Numbered from the stretch's first letter, positions 24,523-36,985 are shown. The stretch: 64,000 bases of DNA from Hydnum rufescens UP504 (GCA_014904985.1 MU129031.1:1-64000), one strand, 5' to 3'. Notes: generated from the sequence alone by a model not told the origin. A program made the numbers and translations.

Positions 24523-25130
24523 CCTCGCCAATCGTCAATCCGCCAATCTAGCTAAAACCTGTAGCCGAGTTTCACCGGCGATCTTTTACCTCTTTGTTTT
24601 GCTGGCACCACTGGCAGTCGGACATTCTTTTCTTTTCTCTAACCCATTTTCATGTGTCTTCTACCCCCTGTAAATACTATAAAAGGTCGGGCTTAGGCCC
24701 TCTAAATGCTAAGGACTTCTCTGTGTGTGTTCTTCCCGCCACCTGCTTAATTCACCTGGGCGACTCGAGTCTCGCTGATCTACCGAATTCGTCCTCACCC
24801 GCTTAGTAATCAGGGGGAGTTGTTCTCGCGCGCATACCGTAACTCTCACTAGCTTTGGCACAATGTCAGCACAACTGGGAACTGTGCCAACTCCGCCAGA
24901 GGAAGCACTGGCAAGTCTACTCCAATACAAGCATCAGTAATCTCAGTAATGTATTGGGACCTCCCTATCCTCACTGTGGGAAGCACGCGATATTGAATTT
25001 ACACCACATTATGTACTTAATGCTGAAGTCAGTATTTCTAGGATACTGAAAATTTAAATCAGTACTTGTGAAAAGGATGGCTTTAAGTACTAGGGCGCTG
25101 TTTAAAAGGTTCTTGCCAGTTTTAGGCTGC
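24523..25130. other. Spacer between MITE and unit U5, no gene seen
   Basis: Only short frames are present. The stretch is moderately A+T-rich near 24990-25100 and gives no motif that can be supported. Confidence 0.3.
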
Positions 25131-27230
25131 CAATAATGCCATTGTTTAAAGCAGTTACCGCTTCATCAGGAAATAATCATCCTGTTTAGTCTCGGGATAC
25201 TATAAGACATCCAGCCTATGTCACTTGGACTCCCCATGGCACGGGCTCTCCGTATCGCCGTGTGATTGCTCCATGAGGCCTTCCAAGCATTGCCTTGAGG
25301 TGGTTCTCCAGGCGTTGCTTGTTTTTCATCAGCTCAGGGGGGAGGCGATCCAGGTTCTTCGAGACTTCATGGCCTGGTTGGGAGACCCAGCCCTGCTTGG
25401 TAGAAGTCAGGACGAGGGCATTCAACTCCCGACGAGCATAGTCCCAATCGGTTTTCCGCGCACCGTCCAATCGTTTCCGATAGCACAATCCACATTCGAG
25501 TCGTTGGTCGTCGGGAATGTCCTCGTCGGCGCATTGGTTGATCTCTTGCAAGATCTTTTCTGCGGTTTTTCGGCCAATGGCAAGCTGACCTTCCCTAAGT
25601 GCCGACCTCCGACGTCTTGATCTGCTGGCTCTTGATTCGGGTGCATCGATTGCCCAGCGCCCGACATTGGTGTAGTACTTTGACTGAAGCACTCCCCTTG
25701 GGGTCTCATCCCTCTGGGAGGGTGCTTCTTTTCGTTTAAGGGTGCTCGCCTCGGCGAGCATGGCAGTGACCTATGCATCCCGTCCGATTATCTGTCAGTT
25801 CTCACCCATGCAGCTCGAGATGATATGCACGTACTGAATGGGTGCACCACACTGATCGTGGAATAATCGCTTGGATCGATCGGTTGGAGAGTGTAGATAT
25901 ACTACGAAGCCACATTTCGGTTCGTCGCCTGCGAAATGGTGCGCCAATCTGCTTACTTCATCTTCTCTTTGGGGCGCCATTCGGGGGCATACGCAGTGTC
26001 TTGGGTCTCAATGGGCTGTTCAACCCTCGATGTCAGACATTTCCACTATACCCGGCGTCGGCGCGAAATCCTATCGGCACTGGCTGCACAGTTTCCTGTC
26101 AAGGTTTCTCAGTTCATCTACGTTGATTTTTGCTTAGAGGATCCCTCACCTGATTCATACCGCCATGCCATTCCTCAGGGCCGAAAGTTCCCCAGATGAA
26201 CCGGGGCCCGTACCGGGTAGCGGAGCCTCAGTCCATACCAAGGATCTCTTGGACAGGGAGTATTAGGGCTGGTAAGTCGTGTTCGATCCAAAAGTATCAT
26301 TCGCCGGGGTAGAGTAGAGCGATGCGAACCCTGCGACGTCTGGTGGGAGTATTTGTCCATTCTGGAGAGCTAGTGAAGGAGAATGCAGACCGAGGGAGAA
26401 CACTGTTATTTTAAATACCTTTAGGAGATATCCTGAGGCGCGAGGGAAGGGAGAAACAATGTGCTTTGTGTCCCCAATTAGGGTAGGGGGCTGTCCATGT
26501 TATTTTATTGCGGTAATCCGGGCTGTCTTCTAATACCTCTGCAGAATGTTCTTGCGCGCGCGTGGAGGTCTTGGAATCAATACGGTAGAGTCTGGCCAGG
26601 AATATTCTGAACGAGGCGGATGCACGAGGACCCTGATCAGATATTGATCGTCGCTCGGGCATCCTAGGCAGGTACACGAGGTGGGTGGCCGTCTTCATTT
26701 ATCAAGTTTGTTTAAGCGCCCCCTTTATTCTATGGTGGCATTCCTGAAACCTGACGTGTGAATTCTGGTGTCGACATTGATCTGAATGCTGTCCATTGTG
26801 CGGTCCAGTATCAAGCCGGGCGAATGCGGCATCGGAGGCGAGGATCGACCCACGCACCTATGCCGAGATTTTTGCGGCGCTTCTGACTTGGATTGCATTT
26901 GTGGTGTTCTATCTCCGGATTCTGTAATTTCTAATTTTCTACTGGGACGTCTCTGAGTCCCTTTGGGTAGGAGGAATCCCAGTGTATCCAGAGGTTTGTG
27001 GGCATGTACGATTGAATTGTGGCATAATGCTTAGATCCATGGAGTGTTTGGGCCTCGTGCCGAAGGCTATCGTGACACGTCGTGAGGTTCTGCGACATAT
27101 TGTATGTCACAATAGCAGCATCCTCGTTTCGTATTCGTGGGGCCTGTAGCTACGGCTAAGGATGAATGTGTAAAGGCCTGCCATCACGCAAGAATAATTA
27201 TGTGTTACAGTGTATGTATCAATCTCGAAT
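25130..27230 (-). repeat. Repeated unit U5 (minus orientation)
   Basis: U5 is the close relative of U2 in the opposite orientation: the shared leader lies near 26720-26400, the core gene start at about 26360 and the CGLC-motif exon at 25761-25216. At about 27230 it meets U6 head-to-head, in the same way that U2 meets U1, with the same junction sequence including a shared run around 27110-27125 and 8200-8215. The pair U5/U6 is therefore an inverted copy of the pair U1/U2. Confidence 0.7.
25216..26360 (-). pseudogene. Repeat-unit core gene, copy U5 (CGLC-motif protein)
   Basis: The gene starts near 26360 (MDKYSHQTSQ, then shifted from the U2/U4 frame). It keeps the GTGAGG donor after the first exon near 26150 and the 3' exon acceptor near 25770. 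The last exon is open through RLECGLCYRKRLDGARKTDW and RLPPELMKNKQRLENHLKAM to about 25216, where the frame differs from U2 and U4. The first exon is frame-shifted, so this copy is probably inactive, although its last exon is nearly as well preserved as in U2. Confidence 0.5.
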
Positions 27231-29320
27231 TGGCGTGAGTTCCCTCTTGAGACCAGTCCGAGGTGCTGTCCCTGAATAAGGCGAACATTTTGATGTACAG
27301 CTGACCAAAGTAATGACCGAGTGGCAGGGCATGAACACAGGCATATTGGACTTCTTCAACATTGGGAGGTAAAAACGGCGATCGCCCAGCAATTCGAGAT
27401 GCTTTTGAAAAGCAGTGTTAACTGAAGCAAAGAGGTATTGGGCATATCGACATCAATTGGCACGGCGTCTATGGATTACGGTTACAGAGCAAGAGGTTAC
27501 TACCGAGAGGACAATGAAGTGGGACGAAGGAAAGAATCTGCAAGAGTCGGCTGGTATTCCGGATGCACACTATACGGTGGTAGACAAACTCTTGTAACGG
27601 CAAGCACCTCGTATGCAGAAACGTATATGGTCATTGTCGCGAGTGGCACCGTATACCAACTGAGAAGTTTGATAGGGATTGGTGCAGCCGGCACCGATGG
27701 ATTTCGCGCCGATGTTAGGTATAGCGGAAAACATTCCTGAACCCTAGACCTCATCATCGATGGTAGAATATGTTCACACTCAAAACACTTGATACGCGCC
27801 TGAATGTGCCCTCAAAGAGAAGATGAAGTAAACAGATATGGAGACACCGTTTTTCAGGCAACAAACCAAAGTGTGGCTCAGCAGTATACTGAAGGCTCTC
27901 CAGCCCACGGAGCCAAGTTATTATTCCGCCATCAGCGGTGGTGCCCCGTATTCGATATGTGGCATACGGTGATCGTCTCGAGCTACATGGCAGAGGACAG
28001 ACAGTTAAGAGGGACGGGAATGCACAGGCCACTCCCGCGCTCGCCTTGGTGAATACATTGGACCCACCAAAAGCACCCTCTCAGAGGGGTCAAACCCCAA
28101 GGAGCGTACTTCGGTCCCAGCAGCTAGCACCGGTGTTGAGCGCTGGGTGATGAGTCAACAAGCAACCAATCTAGATGTCAGAGGCGGAATCACAAGACAT
28201 CACCAAATGCAATGACCAAGATGTTCCAGATAACCAATGGCTCAAATGCGGAGCTTGCTGTTGCAAGAGAACGGGGGGTGGGTGAGAGGCCGATTGGCAC
28301 GTACACCCGCCCTGACTTGAATGCCTCGTTCTGACCTCTACTACGGAAGAGCGGGTCTCCGAGGAGGAGGATGAGATCTCTAGGAACCTAGACACCTTCC
28401 CGGGAGTCTCATCAAGCTCAAAGAACCTCTTATGAAGCATTTGACGGCGATGCACACAAGGACCCAGGGACCAATCACGTCCCGGGACAGAGATCCCTAC
28501 CCTGTGAGTGGTAGAAGCGACGGATGCTGGAAATCTTGTAGCGTGCCGGAAGGGAACGAGATGATTATTTCCTGATGAAGCGAGTGCGGTAAGTGCCTTC
28601 TTGGGAGGATGTTCGCATCGGTGACGCAATGCACCTTTTACACATATGATCTGCTCAAGAGTGAATGAGAAATCATCTGCGCCCTCCACGGGGGGTTAAC
28701 ATGCCTTACAACTGAACAGCATGCTTCATCCCCAAAACACGACGCTTGTAAACGATTCAAGCGCATCGAGGGGTCATGTAGAGCAGATGTATACGAAGCC
28801 ACATCTTGGCGTTGACAACGCGAAATACGGTCTGGGGCATGAAACAGTGCAATTCACCAAGTCCCACGAAAAGCGGACGTGCAGCATGTTCGAGACCTAC
28901 ACTATCTGCATCGACACCCAATACAGGGGTGCCAGGTAGGTCCGGCGCTTGTCTCAGTTCACGCAAAGAGTTCTGAAGGGGCTCCCGAGCCGTGGTGCAC
29001 TCTCCGAGGGCCAGAGCGCAACACGCACATTTGCATCCAGACCGTCGACAGGGAAATCAGCACGATGGAACCAATGATCTGCGAAGGAGGGAGGTCTGTT
29101 TCTTGACAAAGAAAAGCTTGAATAATGTTATTGGCAAGGGAACTATCATGTAAATGGTCGCCATCGGTTCGGGGTCAATTGCCACCCGTATGAATGCAGA
29201 TTCGAATCCCTTTCTTGAGTTTGGGTGGCACTACGAAAATGAATCTGGGGGCTGAGTAAATAACACAACAGAAAAGGTAAACTTGAGGTATGCAGCAGTT
29301 GGTTGGGTTTCTCCCATGCG
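27231..29320 (+). repeat. Repeated unit U6 (plus orientation) with internal deletion
   Basis: U6 corresponds to U1. It starts with a segment matching 8200-7570, including the MTEWQG reading near 27313. It then jumps near 27660 directly to sequence that follows the first exon of the core gene, so about 2 kb present in U1 (roughly 7570 to 5500) are missing. Downstream it keeps the middle segment (RQEDEV-like region near 27815), a diverged CGAC-type segment near 28230-28300 and the 3' tail to about 29320. An open stretch at 27438-27740 crosses the deletion point. This copy is clearly degenerate. Confidence 0.6.
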
Positions 29321-29864
29321 AGTTACCAGCTAACTGCGCGTCGTAGAAAGCGACCCTTAGTCTTCTCAGGCCTAGAGGTTCTTCCTATACGATTCTTGGC
29401 ATCAAATGGTCATGCATCTATGGATTGCAGTAGCAGGCACGAATCGAATCGACAGGAGCCGGAATTTACATCCATCGAAGTCGCCAGTTGATCGAAGATT
29501 CGCGCTTTCCATAAAACATAGCGAATGCACACTGTGTTGGAATTGGGGATGGGCGAGCTCTAATGCTCATCGCTTAGTCAGCGTATCCTTCTAGATAGTT
29601 TCTCGGGATGTACCGAAGTTCCCTCGAGCGTTTGCTTGAGCTCTGATCAAGCGCTCTATCTTTTCTCTTGTTGTGCGAATCTAAGTGGCTCCGCACCGAT
29701 TCTTCAACACACTGTGTCTCGTGTATGAGCTGGAATTTTCACAAGTGTGTTCCCGTTTCTCACCGCAAATGCAAGTGGGCAATGGCCACAATTCTGAGGA
29801 GGACAAGCGCTAGCTTTTGCAACCTTTGGAAGGGAATGTATATATTTTACCCCGGCGCCCCTCG
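29321..29864. other. Spacer between U6 and esterase copy B
   Basis: Weak similarity to the upstream part of the repeated unit is visible at 29410-29480. A short frame at 29668-29892 has several cysteines but no recognised motif. Nothing else is supported. Confidence 0.3.
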
Positions 29865-32072
29865 GGAGCAGCCGGTAGTTGCAGGCCAATAATAGAGATA
29901 TTCATCACCATCTTCTCATTTTGTCTTTTGTCTGCCTTTGTATCTTCGTTCCCCTGATATTTGCACCTATTCCTCATCGCACGCTGGGTTCGTGCGCGTA
30001 TTGACCTTTCACTTTTATTTCTATAGAACTCCTTCGATCAGCCTAGTATTGCGACTCGTCGGCAGCTTACCTCCTACCTTCATTGACATCTATGTTTCCC
30101 CTCACCCTCATTTGGCTCGCTACCTACACATGGGCATTCCCTTTCTGTCCAGAGGAAACCACCGTGCACTCACCCTCTGTTTCTGGCTTCAGGCACCACT
30201 CAGAAAGCTATTCCTCGTGTCCGAATGATCTTTTCGACCGAGTTAAAACTCCAATTGGCTATGCTCGAGGGATCCAATCTAGCCCCGGTGTAATCCGCTT
30301 CGCTGTGCGGTATGCGACTTCTTCACGCTGGCAGGAAGCTCTTCCTGTCACCACCTGGTCCATTCCGTACGCCCCACAGTATCATCTTCCCGGTCATGTC
30401 CTTAATCCAACGTTCCTAGTAATGATGATCCTGAAGCGCTGCCGCCGTGGTGTCCCCAATCGGGCCCCCCCGCCAGTCACTATTCAGAAGATTGTCTTTT
30501 CCTTGTGCTCTACGTTCCAGTTCAGGCGGCCGCCTATAGGAAACTCAACACCCTCGTATGGTGAGACAATTAGTGCTTGTCAGTAAATCGCCATTGGCAT
30601 GGGCTGATTCGCGCAATCAGGGTTCATGGAGGCTCCTTCATCGAAGGGTCCGCTACGGGTGCGGGGTTGGATGGTTCAAGTTTTGCTCTTGCAAGTGGGT
30701 CGATTGTGGTCACGGTTCAATATCGCCTCGGAGTTCTAGGGTTTTTGCCTCCGCCGTCCCTCGACCAAAACGTCAATCTTGGTGTGAAGGATATAACTAC
30801 TGCTTTGGAATTCCTGCACAGAGTCCTTCCTAGTTTTGGAGGTGACCCTGGCGAGATCACTATGGCTGGTCAGAGCAGTGGTGCTATGATGCTCAGAGGT
30901 AATTTTCCATATAGATGATTACCCTCTCCTGGCATCTCTGAGGCGCTTCTTTTTCCCAGCCCTCCTTGCTGCACCGACTGCGGCACTGCTCTTCAAAAGC
31001 GCGATTCTCCATAGTGATCCGATGTTTTACAACTTTCTTCCTAAATCGGCCTATACGGAGCTTCAGACATCGTATTACAAAAACATTTCATGCACGACTG
31101 GGAACGTAGAGTGTCTGGATACTCTTCCTCTGTCTTCGATCCTCTTGGCGCAGCTTTCCCTGATGAATGATGCTTCTTCGATAAGTCCGGCAGCAGGGGA
31201 CGCTGAGCCCCATGCGTCCGATGGTTGATGGAAGCTTCATTACGACGTCCCTTACTGGCACCTCATTTCCATCTGCCCTTAAGCCTGTCATCATCACGAC
31301 GGTCGAAAACGAAGCGGGTCAAGCGATTGGGTCTATTTTCCCATCGCCTCTCCCCATAGCCAATTTCGAGCCTATCGTGGAGGGATCATTTGGGCAGAAC
31401 CGGACGCAAACGCTCCTCTCCTCGTCGTGTTACGAGCCCCAGGCAATGCATATTGATGCAATGACTGGAAATGACCAGACTCGTATGGCGCTTGAGCTTT
31501 TGGGTACTGATTCCAACTGGCGTTGCTCTAGTTGGACGTTTGCCCGCACATATGCTGTCAAAGGAGGCAATGTACATGTTGGGGTATTTCAATTAGGTGC
31601 CACGTATCCGTCCAATGCCAACGTGGAGTACTGCAGCATCGCTGGAAGGGTGTGTCATGGAGGACGATATTTACATCACTGTGAGTCTCTCTTTCCCTTA
31701 TTCCCAGACTACTTCCTTCGAAACTTATTAAAACGGGAAACTTTCCTTGATGGACAGTTTGGGACTACGCCATCGCCAACAAGCGCTGAGAGCTGTGTAA
31801 CTAGGGAGATACAGGCACGTTGGTCTGCCTTTATGCACACCTCCGATCCAAATCCTTTCGGCTCGTCGTATGCGACTTGGATGCCTGTTGAGAAGAGTGG
31901 TAATGTCCATGCTCTCCAATTTGGTCTGTCTGGAGGCGAAGCTCCAGATCGGTGGCTGCTTTCCCACGTTCTGGGGCGACAAGGTTCTGTATGATTGGCA
32001 AATCTATGGTGCCGTTTAATCCGAATTATCCAGTGTCGCCTTCTCGTTCCGAATTGGATACCTTGGATACGG
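29865..32072 (+). repeat. Direct duplication: esterase locus, copy B
   Basis: This is the partner of 21655-23828, in the same orientation and about 8.2 kb away. Between the copies lie the MITE and the U5/U6 pair. Both flanks of the duplication are sharply defined. Confidence 0.85.
30092..32019 (+). pseudogene. Secreted type-B carboxylesterase, copy B (frame-broken)
   Basis: The gene structure is the same as copy A: signal-type leader, SEDCLFLVLYVP, AGQSSGA (about 30870), VENEAG and VCH regions, with the same intron positions. In copy B the C run at 30463-30470 and the T run near 31025 are in frame where copy A is not. Copy B instead has single extra bases near 31209, 31660 and 31950. Near 31209 both copies are altered, copy A one base short and copy B one base long. 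Neither copy is therefore intact as written, but a full-length coding sequence can be followed across the two, so the parent gene was recently functional. Confidence 0.8.
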
Positions 32073-32284
32073 TTCTCATTGTTCCTGAGACCATATGCCG
32101 CCATAATACTTTTTTGGAGGAATGCCTCACGCCCCCCGTACTCTCGGGCTCTAATCCAATCCAGACGTAGTAATCAAGAAATGGAAAAACAAAACAAAAA
32201 AAAAAAATCAAGTGACCAGACGGATCGGTGGGCACGGATCGAGGGATGTTTCGCACGTACTTTTTTCTGAAGATCGGGAACTGG

Positions 32285-34632
32285 GGGCGAATAATCTCGG
32301 TGATGCAGGAATGTGGGATGCTGAGTTGAAGCGATGACGTTGGACGCCTCGTCACAGATTCATGGGCACGACATTAGCAGCTAGAGACGCTGTGGTGAGC
32401 TCTTCGTGAGCGCTAGTTCCGACCGTGGAAGCACTGGACTCACTATCTCAAAGCCCGGATTCAGCGATGCCCTCGAATACTGGGAACGGGAATGACCTAG
32501 CAGTAATCGATCAGCAGGCCAGTGTTCTATAATGGGCAATAACTCCAGGGTCATATAGAAGACGTAGTCAAGGCAAGGCCGACCAGGGCGTTTGTGGCTC
32601 AGGTGTTTGCTCAATGTGGGCACCCTTTAGGTGCTCGCCGCCGACGATCTCCTACCCGATTGGAGAGCCATTCAACAAAACGAAGGTGATGTGCGTGATC
32701 TCTCCGCGTGGAGTGTAACTGGGGGACATTCGATGGGTCGCACAGATGCTTGGATGACTTTTGTATCGCCCTTGATCGCCTTCAGCAGAGCGGAGGGTAG
32801 AGTAAGTCAGTTCAATTGTCCACCGACAAAGAACGATGAGGCGGAGGTCATCTGGGTCCGGGGTGCCCCGTATCCTATTGTACCTACAGTATCCACAAAG
32901 AAGTTTTTAATCGCAAATATAGTTTTTTGTGCAGCCGCAATTATGTAAGCACTTGCTAGCGTTGAGTTTCCTCGAGAGATCATCACAGACGGGGGTGTAT
33001 AAGTACCGAGGATGACGCTTATATGCTGTCCAGAATTCCACCCTTTTGACTGGCGTTTGGCTCCTGGTACGAAATATTTGCTAGGGATGCGAGGAACCAC
33101 GAATTTTCTGGTTACGTAACTGGGACAGTATTGAAGTGACACGCCCCTTGCAGCCTTCACCTATCATGGATTGTGTGACCCGCTGACAATCTTGGCGACG
33201 TTTCTCCTGGCGTTAGGCGCTAGATACGTATCACTGTGTAGTCTTCGCGTGTTGCGATGTCGAGCCGGTGGTCCAAGGCACTGCCTCCCACGCCAAAAGC
33301 ATCCCCGTATACCCATCCTGCCCCTATATCTGAAGAAGACTCACCCACCGGGACGCCACCTGCTTCACATCGGCCATCTTCCTCCACGCCATCCCCACCT
33401 ATATCATCCCCCTTCCGACGACCCAGGCCACCAAGGTCCATACCACCAAGGTCCATCCCACGAAAACCCGTCCACATCGAAGACCTCACTTTCGAGAGAA
33501 ACGAAGAACCTTCTATCCATGAACAAGATCCACCGCATATCCAGCCTCCAAAGTCCCCTTCGACACCGTCGCCCCCAGGCGTGTCTGTTTTCGGGCGACG
33601 AATATCTACGCCCAAGCCAAGAAGGCCTGTCCTCCGCAAACCCGTGGCACCCATCGATTCTCCTGTGATTAATACTACCAGTCCCACGGGGGTTTCAGGA
33701 CCCTCTGAACAGTCGTACAGCCCGCAAAGCCCAGGTGATCCAGAGGCAGCCGTAACGGTGCCAGGACCAGGGAAGAAAAAGCCCAAGGGAATTGTGCGCT
33801 TCAGATTGAGCGCGCTGGTCGTCCAGGGCGCACAGCGCTTCTCGCGGGGAACCAGTGCTGCGCTAGCTAGATCGAGCAGCCTGATGAGCACCGTGACCAG
33901 GTCGACCAGTGGAACGCGGGATACGAACAAGTCCCGCAGCCCTCAATCCCCCATCGGTATAGATGTTCTTCATGCAGGACCAGGTGGCCTTTTCGAGCCT
34001 GATCCTGATGAGAATCCCTTCCGGGAGGTTTTAAGACGTGCGAATGCGAATGCACGATACAACACAGACCCAAACTCCTAGTAACAGCTCTTCTTTACCT
34101 TCTTCCACCAGAGCGCACCGCGCACGGTCTTCCAGACGGTCCACCAATGCTCGCTTGCAGGAGCGGAAGCCGCCTGCCCTAGCCGTTCCGCCCAGCCCCC
34201 CGGCCCCATTGCAATGGCAGATCCAGCCTCCTTTCCCTTACGATCTGTCCCTAGCCAAAAGATCCCTTACACCGACACCCGCGGGCATGGTCGTTTCGTG
34301 CGCAATCAAATTGGCATGGAGGCGTACCTCACCGAGCCCGTGTCCCCACCACCCCCCACCCGCCCTGTGCCCAAGACCACGGTGGGTCAATTCCTGCGCG
34401 CGGTCTGGGACCTCCCATGGCGGAGTCGTACGCATGTAACTGTGACTTATGTACCCGCATCCGCCAAACCCAATGGGGCCGCCCCCGACTCATGGTTCAG
34501 GTGCAAGAAAGCTTGCAATGAGGAGAAGAAATCGGCACCAGCACCGCCGAAGGCTGTTCCCCGATGTGGAGACTGGCCAACAAAGATCGAGACACCTGAT
34601 GCGTCAGAACCTTGTTCCCAATCTGCCTGTGA
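32285..34632 (+). repeat. Inverted duplication arm P' (right copy), interrupted by 1.2 kb
   Basis: The arm matches 20525-21600 reversed, in two parts (32285-33238 and 34439-34632). Between them lie about 1.2 kb that the left arm lacks. The six bases ACTGTG occur at both edges of the extra segment (33233-33238 and 34439-34444) and only once at the corresponding point of the left arm. The segment was either inserted with a 6 bp duplication or deleted from the left arm by recombination between the short repeats. Confidence 0.75.
33257..34440 (+). CDS. Proline/serine-rich protein, possibly frame-broken (unrecognised)
   Basis: An ATG at 33257 opens 274 codons to a stop at 34079-34081. The protein is low complexity and rich in Pro, Ser and Arg; it includes SRWSKALPPTPKASPYTHPA and LRRANANARYNTDPN. 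Coding-like sequence continues in another frame (34060-34250, with ALAVPPSPPAPLQWQIQPPF). It then returns to the first frame with TDTRGHGRFVRNQIGMEAYL and TVGQFLRAVWDLPW up to about 34440, where it reads into the duplicated arm. It probably is, or was, a protein of about 390 or more residues with an intrinsically disordered amino end and a more ordered carboxyl end. No family was recognised. Confidence 0.5.
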
Positions 34633-34749
34633 AGATTTATTCATCCACTGCCCCGCCCGTCCTCATTTCGGCTCCGGGTGTTCTTCCTCTCAATTTGTCA
34701 CCTCCACAGACGTGGTTCTATGGGCCGCAAACGTCCGTTCAAGGTTGAA

Positions 34750-35091
34750 GCAACAGCGGACCTATTGTTGTAAGAATTCGATTCTGACTCTCGGCTCTTT
34801 GTCTCTTTTTCCTTTTGTGTTCGGCTCCGGTCCGTCCTCTAGATTAATTCTGCTTCTCTTTTATTTCATTTTTTCCTTCTCGTTGTCAGCATCAATATTG
34901 TATCTATTACGCCAGTCATTTTGGGGACCTGAGCCGAGGTTTCCATATCGTATGTATTTTCACATCATTTTACTCTGGTTTCCATGTTGTCAGTACTGTA
35001 TTGTAGTTTGAGGCCCACATTCAAATATATGTGCATCATCATCATCATGAGGTAATTGTTGCCGTTCAAAAAGAAAAAGGAAGAAAGGAAG
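34750..35091. other. Intergenic between arm P' and the lipase gene
   Basis: The stretch is T-rich, with a short (CAT)n tract near 35032-35047. It lies downstream of a plus-strand remnant and of the minus-strand lipase, so it is a convergent 3' flank. No gene is seen. Confidence 0.3.
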
Positions 35092-36985
35092 TCACAGTAC
35101 AAAAGAATCAGCCCAATTCCGAACGACCCCCATCCCCTTCTCATGTATCGGAAATCTTTTCGTATCACGCGAAACGATGATAGCGTGACTGTTGATCCTC
35201 ACGCCCTCGGGGCCAGTATCGATGTACGCAAGTTTCTTCTTCAAGCGCGGGATCTCGTTGAGGGACTTGGCCATCTCGAGCTGCAACGGGGTCAAGCGTG
35301 GTCTCCGAGCCTTGACCGTCGTCTTCGTCTCTGTAGGCGTTTCCCCGACGAGTTCCTGGACTGCCGTTGTTGAGGAGGAGGCAGAAACGCTGCCAGAATC
35401 AGGTTCAGAAGCAGGAGTGGTCGTAGTGCTGGTTTCATCGACGTCGGGGGAGGGGGATCGGTCGAGCAGATCTGTGACAGCGTCGTCCAACCCTTTCTCC
35501 AGGCCACGGTAGAAGGTGCGCAGGTATTCGGTCTTGGATGGATCCATGAGCTTGATCCGTGCCTCGGACTTTCGCGAGTCAAAAGAGAGACGAATGACCA
35601 AGAAAGCGATGAAGAGAGGAAGGATCACTGGAAGGAGTAGGTATACAGGCTGGGAGCAAAGTTAGTTAGAATTTGGGGCGAAGGGGGGATTCCGAGTGCA
35701 CTCTGCATGTTTCTTACCACGTTGAAGGGGAAATGGAATTGAAACGCTGGTGGGAGGGGTACCCTCAATGACCGCCAGTAATCTAGCGATAGCTTGCTCG
35801 GTAGAGAACGACCTACAGGGGGCGTTTCGGGAATACGATACGACTTGATCATCGGTTCGTATTCTTCATGGAACTCGCTGCAAGGTACATTAAGACAGAG
35901 TTCAATTAGTGGGACTCTTGAACTCACACTTCGATACCGTTAACTGAAGAAAGGAGTCAGACAAGACCAGTGTACAGAGTTGACACGACTACACCCACGA
36001 TCACGAGCGAGAAAAGGATCTTCAGTCTCGATAGGCGGCGCTCAAGTACGGAACTGTGGTGTCGTTGATGCTGAAAGATGGATGAGTTAATAAAGGGCCG
36101 AATGGATGAATGAAACATAAAACATCGTTCGTACGTGTTGGCGTATATCGTGATGTTCTCAAAGCACAAATCGCGCCATAAAACACACTGTCTGCGAAGG
36201 GACCATTGAAAGTGAGCGACGGAGAATTCCTGGAGGACCCTCGTGGGAATTCACCTTTACGGCTCATGATCTCAAGCAGTGGCGCACCCTCCGGTTCATC
36301 CCATTTGTCGGTAGCGTAAAACTGCTTGCCAGTCCGGCTCAGAAGTCTGGGGCCAAGTACCGCAAATATTGGGGACCAGAGGTTAGGGTACACAGGTATG
36401 CCAAGATGAGGAGTTGCAATCGTGTCGAAGTTCACGGGTTTGACATTCTCGAAGAACTTGGAATGATGAAGGGATCCCACAATGTAACGCGCCACAAGAC
36501 CCCTAGGCTGTAACCGGTGATGGAGAATCGGGTGACACGCTTCATTTCATTCTGTTCGATGGCGCTGATGCGTTCCCGGATCTTAGGGGGTATGATGATG
36601 AAACCTGCAGAATCTGGTTTACAGGACGCGCACGCACCTCTGTCACGACTCTCTCGGCACCCCAGTCAATTCCATCGTAAGTATGGTTGGATTCATTGGT
36701 TTGCGCGACCAGGACGTCTAGTTCCGCGGTTCCGGCATCTTCTGACGCAAGCGTGGAGTGTGGGTATCGTTCTCTGACCGTGTTTGCGAGTGCTGTCAAG
36801 TGGTTTGCAACACCCCACATCCTGCACAAAGGCAACCAAGAGAACGAATGTCAAGGGCACTATAGGCTGGGGATATTTACCTACCCATGGACGAGGACCA
36901 AAAGATGGACTTGGGTGGGGTCAGCATCGGGGGAAAGCCCGTCAACCAATAAACCAGCTTGGGGGGGATCAGTACGCACAGGCAT
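35092..36985 (-). CDS. Lpl1/Rog1-type serine esterase/lipase (DUF676)
   Basis: The start at 36985 gives MPVRTDPPQAG and leads to the strand-turn VHLLVLVHG, spliced to MWGVANHLTALANTVRERYP. Next comes LDVLVAQTNES, then the nucleophile elbow GYSLG near 36510, and DTIATPHLGIP. This order is typical of the DUF676 family, which includes yeast lipid-droplet phospholipase Lpl1 and Rog1. The carboxyl part has a hydrophobic segment (ILPLFIAFLVIRLSF near 35620), a Ser/Thr-rich linker and a conserved end with NSHAIIVSRDTKRFPIHEKG and WADSFVL. Directly after GYSLG one G seems to be missing from a G run, which breaks the frame at the catalytic motif; this is more likely a base-call error than decay. At least six short introns are present. 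The substrate is unknown. Confidence 0.8.

Noticed and set aside
33220..33930. 236-codon minus-strand frame rich in Gly
   Set aside because: It is the antisense image of the Pro/Ser-rich plus-strand frame, whose composition keeps the complement open.
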